From contig NC_080423.1 of NCBI RefSeq assembly GCF_029873635.1, positions 105,651,773 to 105,715,772 on the forward strand: a stretch of DNA of 64,000 nucleotides. Reading direction: 5' to 3'. Source of the DNA: Malania oleifera. Lineage: Eukaryota > Streptophyta > Magnoliopsida > Santalales > Ximeniaceae. A program made the position numbers and the translations under genes. Position 1 is the stretch's first letter, and every line of letters starts with the position of its first letter. Of this stretch, positions 57,840 to 64,000 are shown piece by piece. The notes under the pieces were generated by a model. It was given only the letters and a program-made list of their open reading frames with translations. It was not told the DNA's origin and ran no database searches.

Positions 57840-58905
57840 CCACTCTTATTGACCCTTTGCAGTCCCACTTTTATTGACCCTTCGTGGTCCCACCTTATTG
57901 ACCCATCGTGGTCCCACCTTATTGACCCTTCGCGGTCCCACCTTATTGACCTATCACGGTCCCATTCTTATTAACCCATCGCGGTCCCATCTTATTGACC
58001 CATCGCGGTCCCATCTTATTGACCATTCACAGTCTCACTTTATTGACCCTTTGCAGTCCCACTTTTATTGACCCTTCGTGGTCCCACCTTATTGACCCAT
58101 CATGGTCCCACCTTATTGACCCTTCGCGGTCCCACCTTATTGACCTATCACGGTCCCATTCTTATTAACCCATCGCGGTCCCATCTTATTGACCCATCGC
58201 GGTCCCATCTTATTGACCATTCACAGTCCCACTTTATTGACCCTTTGCAGTCCCACTTTTATTGACCCTTCGTGGTCCCACCTTATTGACCCATCATGGT
58301 CCCACCTTATTGACCCTTCGCGGTCCCACCTTATTGACCTATCACGGTCCCATTCTTATTAACCCATCGCGGTCCCATCTTATTGACCCATCGTGGTCCT
58401 ATCTTATTGACCCATCGCGGTCCCACCTTATTGACCCTTTGTGGTCCCATCTTATTGACCCATCGCGGTCCCATCTTATTGACCATTCACAGTCCCACTT
58501 TATTGACCCTTTGCAGTTCCACTTTTATTGACCCATCGTGGTCCCATTCTTATTAACCCATCGCGATCCCACCTTATTGACCTATCATGGTCCCATTCAT
58601 ATTGACCCATCGCGGTCCCATCTTATTGACCCATCGCGGTCCCACCTTATTGACCTATCACGGTCCCATTCTCATTGGCCCATCGTGGTTCCACTTTTAT
58701 TGACCCTTTGTGGTCCCACCTTATTGACCCGTCGTGGTCCCACCTTATTGACCCTTTGCGGTCCCACCTTATTGACTTATCGCGGTCCCACTCTTATTGA
58801 CTCATCGCGGTCCCATCTTATTGACCCTTCATGGTCCTACTTTTATTGACCTATCGTGGTCCACTCTTATTAACCCTTTTGCAGTCTCACTTATGTTGAT
58901 CCTTC
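57840..58905 (+). repeat. 24-bp tandem array with 194-bp higher-order period
   Basis: Over 40 units of about 24 bp with core TTATTGACCCATCGCGGTCC. Eight successive variants form a 194-bp block that recurs almost unchanged at offsets 57874, 58068 and 58262, so the array grew by copying multi-unit blocks. Frames through it are open only because of the repeat. Confidence 0.92.
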
Positions 58906-59049
58906 ACTGGTCAAGTTTGAGAAGCCACACTTTGGTCACTTTTGATGCATTGGGCCCGGTCCAAAATCAGCGTCTTTTATCTTTGCAGGTTTGTTGCTAC
59001 AAATAACGTAAGAGAGTTCCTACTTTTACTTTGAAGCAACGAAACCTAC

Positions 59050-59060
59050 AAAGAGGGGCA
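59050..59060 (+). other. polypurine tract of the LARD
   Basis: AAAGAGGGGCAGC directly before the right LTR, in the position of a plus-strand primer. Confidence 0.7.
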
Positions 59061-59062
59061 GC

Positions 59063-59457
59063 TGTAGACACCCCATTTTTACTCAGGCCCAATATTATTA
59101 TTTTTAATATTATTATTATTTTGCTATTATTATTATTATTTTTATTACTATTATTATTGTTATTATTATTATTATTATTTTATTATTATTATTATTATTA
59201 TTATTTTCACTATTATAATCATTATTAATTATTTATCATTATTATTTTTAGTATTTTTTACATTATTATTTTTATTATGATAATTATCATTATTTTAGAT
59301 ATTACTTTATTATTATAGTATTATTTTTATTATTATTACTTTACTATTATTTTGCTTATTTTTATTTTTCTTGATTATTATTATTATTATTATTATTATT
59401 TATTATTTTTATCATTAATATTATTTATTTAGTATTAGTATTAGTATTTTTATCTTT

Positions 59458-59488
<31 letters not shown>

Positions 59489-59492
59489 CTAT

Positions 59493-59531
<39 letters not shown>

Positions 59532-61851
59532 TTGCTCATTATTATTACTATTTATTTATTTATTTATTATTATTATTATTATTTAGGGCTTGGTGTAGGG
59601 TTTTGTTTAGAAGCCTATATATAGGCTCTTATTCACACAGGAAAAAGGGGGCGTAGCGCGGAGGCCAAAATAAAGCAAAAAAAAAAAAAAAAAAACTCTC
59701 CTTTCTTCTTCTTCAGTTTCCCGAGCACTGCAGCTCCAGCCTACCTTCCCTCTCCCTTGTTCTCCTCTATTGCAGATCACCCGTCACGGCCATCATCACT
59801 CCACCAGTAGACTCCATCACCACCGAGCACAACTCCTCTGCCACAGCCATCCTCTGCTCCAACCGAGCACTCCCTTCGCAGCATAGTACCTGCAGCGGCT
59901 CTCTGCTGCAACAGCAGGCCCCGACCACCATCAACCTTCTCCAGCCCCTGCAACACCAGCCACCCGAGAGCAGCTCTCCAGCCAGCAAACAACCAGCACC
60001 AGCTGAACACGGCAAAGCTCACGGCCATCACTTCCTTTGCATCTCTAGCCAAGGCCGCAATCAACAACTCCAACCGGGCACTCCCTTCGCAGCACGCCAG
60101 TAGAACAGAGCAGCAGACCCTGCTGCTGCTGAAACCTCCTCCGGCCACCCTGTTCCCTCCACCACACAACTCACTGTCCACAGCATCCCTGCCAGATGAA
60201 AGAGAATTTCTTGTCAACATTTTGGATGAATACTTGTATCCTGGAAAGTTGTGTGTTTTCATGATGATTTTCTTATGTGAAGTTAGTTATACCCTGTTTT
60301 ATTTTTTTACTGTGCTGCTAACACACTGTCGTTGTTTGTGGTTTGAGGAGGACGTTGTTTTGATGCCGAGTGTTCGTGATTGATCTTCGGCAATCTTGTG
60401 CTAATTTCTGAGATCCGGCGGTACCCCCTCTGTAAGCTCCCCTGTACACACACGCACACAGCACCCTGGGAGTTTCCTGCACCCACACACACACACACGC
60501 ACACGCACACACAACACACGTGGTCTTTTGTCTTATATATGTTTCAAGATTTTTCTTTTATTATTTTATTCATGGGATGTTAACTTTGTATCATATTATT
60601 AGTATTTAGGATGTTGATAATGTTATATATAGCATGTTAGTGTTTTAGTATATTAATTTTTAGTATTTTAAAATTTTAGATATGTTACGTATTTAACAAA
60701 TTAGTATTTGAAGTAAGTATCATAAATCTAATTTAGTATTTTAGGTAACCATGTATGTTTAGGAATATAGCATGTTAAGTAGTTTTATACATTTATCATT
60801 GTTATGAGACTTTTAAGTATGTTGATATGCAAAGTGTTATTTATTATGGTAAGTCTAATATTTTAGGTAACATAATATATTTGGTGTTTTGGTATCATGC
60901 TATTATATCATATATTTAGTATATATAGTATTAGGGTAATTTGTTACATATTATAGTATTTGAGAATATTTATTATTATTATTATGATTGTATGTATTAC
61001 GGTATGTTTGACCATTTTAGTTTATAACGTACGTGTAGTATTTTAATATTATGGTAGGTTCATTCTTTTAGTCTATATTATATATTTTCTATTATAGTAT
61101 TATTGGTCTATTTTGATATTTTAGCTCCTATTATATATTTAGTTTTATGGTATGGTGTTATATGTAGAATCTTAGCAAATATCATATATTCATATCTAGT
61201 ATTTTGTATTGTGCTAGTTTTAGTATTTTAGCTTGTATTATATATATGGATTAGTATGTATTGTGGTATTTTAATTTTCTAGTTTATTTCTGTTTTTTTT
61301 TTATCTTTATTATCATTTTTAAATTATTAAATTTGTTATCCAAAACCTCCCAAGCTAGTATTTTCACACGTAGAAAAACCCTATAAGATTTCAAAATTTG
61401 GGAGAGTATTTTCTTAAATATTTTCTTGGTTTTTTTTATCCCTATGATTTTATTGCGGGGGTATGAGCCTTTGGGCATCACGTACCCTAAGCTCTGAGGG
61501 AATATATGTATATATTTATTTATTTATTTATTTTCATGTATAATTATAAATTCATAAAAAAGGAGTAATGTAAAGACTTATTAAATTAACTTAGGGATAA
61601 TTTCAAATTAATTAGGTACCGTTCGTAAGAACGGGCGCGTAGGGGGTGCTTGTACCTTCCCCTCGCGTAACCGAACTCCCGAGCCTAACTCTGGTAATGT
61701 AGACCGATTCTACCCCTAACGGGGTAGTAATCATGTGTTCTAACCGCACTAAAGGTTAGTGGCGACTCCTACACCATATTTTTCCTGAAAATATTATAAT
61801 AATTTTAATTTCGCCGCCCGGGGCACACGCGCTCCTCGGGACGCCGCGACA
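59063..61851 (+). repeat. right (3') LTR of the LARD
   Basis: 2789 bp, TGTAGACACCCC to GACGCCGCGACA, nearly identical to 50148-52943. The seven-base length difference is explained by two fewer ATT units and one fewer A in a poly-A run. Confidence 0.93.
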
Positions 61852-62671
61852 ATCATACATAAATACGGCCTCGCACCGAAATCATACATAAATACGGTCT
61901 CGCTCCGAAATCATTTCACATATGTATATCATTTTGAAAATAATCAATTTATCATGTATTTTCAACCTCATAATGTACTGTATTCTTTCATAATTGCTCA
62001 AACATATTTCATTCGTATCATTGTCATATCATGATATTTTTCCACGTAAAATAATATTCATGTCACACCTTTACTGTATAAAACCATACATTGTATTCTA
62101 AAATCATAGTTTTTGACATCTTATACACACATATTCATTTCAATATATTAGCAGTATTTTCCTAAGTGTACAATTCCTTCGTAATATACAGACATAATAC
62201 ATGCTTTTCTGAAAGTAAATTTACTCATACATAATAATAATTTGCATGAAAAATAACTGTTTTAATTTATTCCCTTACTTGACTACTAATAAAAGCCCCT
62301 ATAAATTTTGAACTCACACCCGTAAGATTTCCTAATCAATATCCTGAAAATGAAAACTCACAATACTAAACTTCAGTATTTTCACGTGTATATCATTTCC
62401 TATAACTACCGTAAGACCAAATTTGGCTTAAAAAGCCTTACCTCAATTCAGGGATGAATTTCAACGGAGTTCTACCAACGATCCACTCCGGCAGATATGC
62501 AGAGAACTTCCCCAGGAGTGTCGTGGTGGCTTCAGATCGTCGAACCGGTGAAAATCTGGCCCAAAATCGAAGAGAGAAAAGAGAGAAATCGTAGGGAGAG
62601 AGAGAGAGAGAGTGAGAGGTTTCTTAATTTTGAAATTAAAATCCGAATTTTTGATATTTATAGGACTGGAT

Positions 62672-62815
62672 TCTTCGACGAGCCACGTCATCTCGTCAAC
62701 GAGTCCTTTAATAATTTCATCTACAAAACCCACTCCTCGTCAATGAAATTCATACTGCTCAAAACCTCTCTCGGTATTTCCTCGTCGACGAATCTTGTTT
62801 TCGTCGATGAGGCCT
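62672..62815. repeat. TCGTCGACGA-type palindromes in the second solo LTR
   Basis: TTCGACGAG, CTCGTCAACGAG, CCTCGTCGACGAATC and TTTTCGTCGATGAGG occur close together about 60-200 bp from the LTR's 5' end, matching the cluster in the related LTR at 44560-44870. Confidence 0.65.
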
Positions 62816-62876
62816 TGATAATTTCCCTTCCTCTTTATTTAAATTACATTATTATTATTTGGGTTATTACATCTCC

Positions 62877-64000
62877 TCATATGCCAAAGTGTCCCCAAGC
62901 TCCAAACAGTTGTAACTGATACAAAGGATCCGAAACATACTTCCTTATCATGGACACGTGGAACACATCGTGAATCCTAGATAGTGTTGGGGGTAATGCT
63001 ATTTTGTACACCACTAGACCAATTCTCTCTAGAATCTCGAATGGCCCGATGTATCTAGGGCTTAACTTTTTCTTTTTCCCAAATCTCATCACCCCTTTCA
63101 TCGGAGCAATCTTCAAAAATATTGCATCACCTATCTCGAACTCCAACTCTCATTAGTGTATATCCACATAACTTTTTTGTCGACTTTGTGCTGTCTTAAT
63201 TCTTTCCCTGATAAGCTGGACCTTCTCAAAGGTTTGCTGAACAAGCTCCAATCCCAAAATCTGCTGCTCACCAACCTCGACCCAATACAACGGAGATCGG
63301 AATCTTTGACCACACAGCTCCTCATATGGTGCTATCCTGATACTGGTATGATAACTTTTATTGTATATGAACTCAGCTAATGGCAGATATTTAATCCAAC
63401 TACCCTAGAATTCTAGTACACACGCTCGTAGCATATCCTCTAGGATCTGAGTGGTCCTCTTTGACTGACCATCAGTCTGTGGGTGAAAAGCAGTATTGAA
63501 AGTGAGTTGAGATCTCAATGCTTCCTGAAGACTCTTCCAACATCAGGAAGTAAACCGCGGGTCCCTATTTGAAACGATGGACACAAACACCCCGTGCAAT
63601 TTGACTATCTCCTGCACATAGAGTTCTGTCAGCCTATTTATGGAATAACTGACTTTAACCAGAATGAAATGGGCAGTCTTCGTCAGTCTTTCAATAACTA
63701 CCCAGATAGCATTCTGTCCATGAAGTGTCGATGGCAATCCTATGACAAAGTTCATGGAAATGTGCTCCTACTTCCACTTAGGAATGAGAAGTGGTTGCAA
63801 CGGTCCTATTGGCCTTTAGTGCTCGGCCTTCACCTGCTGACACATCAAGCACTGCTCAACAAAACAGGCGATCTTTCTTTTCATGTTAGACCACCAGAAG
63901 GATTCCCGTAGATCCCTGTACATCTTTGTGCTCCCTAGATGCACTGTATATAGAGAGCGATGTGCTTCTTCCATAATGGTCCTTTTAATTATAGCGTCAT
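62877..64000 (-). pseudogene. chromovirus integrase (core and C-terminal domain)
   Basis: Minus strand. 62877-63146 carries the C-terminal domain (KLSPRYIGPFEILERIG, then LSRIHDVFHVSMIRKYVSDP). 63543-63755 carries the integrase core (MNFVIGLPSTLHGQNAIWVV, then LHGVFVSIVSNRDPRFTS). 63840-64000 is the region of the zinc-binding domain. Integrase joins the DNA copy to the genome. The frame is broken in several places. The element continues past the window edge. Confidence 0.85.

Larger units (their letters stand above)
50148..61851 (+). mobile_element. LARD: young non-autonomous LTR retrotransposon, looks whole
   Basis: 11,704 bp, flanked by ATCAT (50143-50147 and 61852-61856). It has 2.79-kb LTRs, a primer site and a polypurine tract, but the 6.1-kb interior shows no gag, protease, reverse transcriptase, RNase H or integrase motif on either strand. 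The LTRs differ by one substitution seen by eye and two length changes in simple repeats, so the insertion is very recent, well under 0.1 million years at common rates. Because it has all the non-coding parts needed for copying but no proteins, it must have moved with enzymes from another element. It fits the LARD class (large retrotransposon derivatives). Confidence 0.88.
49078..62871 (-). mobile_element. solo LTR of a chromovirus-type Gypsy, TSD TCTCC, split by the LARD
   Basis: On the minus strand it starts TGTAATAACCC and ends GAGGTCGTTACA, with TCTCC at 49073-49077 and 62872-62876. Without the nested 11.7-kb element and its duplication it is about 2.09 kb. It belongs to the same family as the solo LTR at 41991-44925. 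It inserted into the chromodomain region of the chromovirus and must predate the LARD. Confidence 0.87.
46744..64000 (-). mobile_element. Gypsy chromovirus (Tekay-like), partial, with nested insertions
   Basis: Starts with an LTR at 46744-48588, continues with polypurine tract and chromodomain region (48589-49077), is interrupted by the solo LTR at 49078-62871, and resumes with the integrase C-terminal part and core (62877 to the edge). Gene order and the chromodomain point to the Tekay clade. The reverse transcriptase and 5' LTR should lie to the right of the window. The coding parts in view carry several breaks besides the insertion. Confidence 0.8.

Noticed and set aside
57874-58849. Series of open frames rich in HRGPTLLT-type repeats
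   Set aside because: They are produced by the 24-bp array, whose unit is divisible by three and lacks stops.
59031-59228. Frame of 65 codons ending in Leu/Tyr runs
   Set aside because: It runs through the polypurine tract into the ATT tract of the LTR.
62497-62919. Plus-strand frame of 140 codons
   Set aside because: It crosses the end of the solo LTR into the chromovirus and shows no domain.

Overview
The window is plant nuclear DNA, almost certainly from a eudicot. It holds intron-rich genes with GT..AG introns, plant LTR-retrotransposon lineages, an Au-type SINE, hAT-type MITEs and a plant pararetrovirus fossil. The species cannot be told from the sequence alone. Only three host genes are supported. 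Nearly everything else is repeats.

Layout. (1) 1-513 is unassigned AT-rich sequence. (2) 519-17140 is a Ty3/Gypsy element of the Tat lineage on the minus strand. It has 434-bp LTRs, a 5-bp target duplication (TGTTT), a tRNA-Asp-type primer site, a polypurine tract, two tandem arrays and an antisense coding-like region. A 100-N gap at 9616-9715 is flanked on both sides by copies of the same internal sequence, so the element is probably inflated by a false duplication at an assembly join. (3) 17146-18300 carries a MITE-like palindrome and a solo LTR with a CAACT duplication. (4) 18408-21552 (+) is a nine-exon gene for a membrane-anchored C2H2-like protein. (5) 23409-26145 is an RTE-type LINE on the minus strand between perfect 15-bp target duplications. 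(6) 26583-28056 (-) is a HemW-like radical-SAM gene with two exons. (7) 29904-39867 (-) is ELP3, the catalytic subunit of Elongator, with nine exons and 563 residues. Its introns hold several small repeats.

(8) From about 40.8 kb to the right edge is a nest of elements. A decayed caulimovirid-like pararetrovirus (pieces at about 40830-41990 and 44931-46743) is split by a solo chromovirus-type LTR (41991-44925, TSD GAAGG), which itself carries a hAT-type MITE (42837-43403). A minus-strand chromovirus (Tekay-like Gypsy) starts at 46744 and runs off the right edge. Its chromodomain region is split by another solo LTR (49078-62871, TSD TCTCC), and that solo LTR is split by an 11.7-kb element (50148-61851, TSD ATCAT).

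The most striking object is that innermost element. It has 2.79-kb LTRs that differ by about one substitution and two simple-repeat length changes, an intact primer site and polypurine tract, and a 6.1-kb interior with no recognisable gag or pol. It fits a very young non-autonomous LARD (large retrotransposon derivative). Its interior ends in a 24-bp tandem array with a 194-bp higher-order period.

The host genes are not an operon. ELP3 and the HemW-like gene lie head to tail on the minus strand. The C2H2-like gene is convergent with the HemW-like gene, and the LINE sits between their 3' ends. From memory, the Arabidopsis relatives of these last two genes are also neighbours, which would make this a conserved pair.
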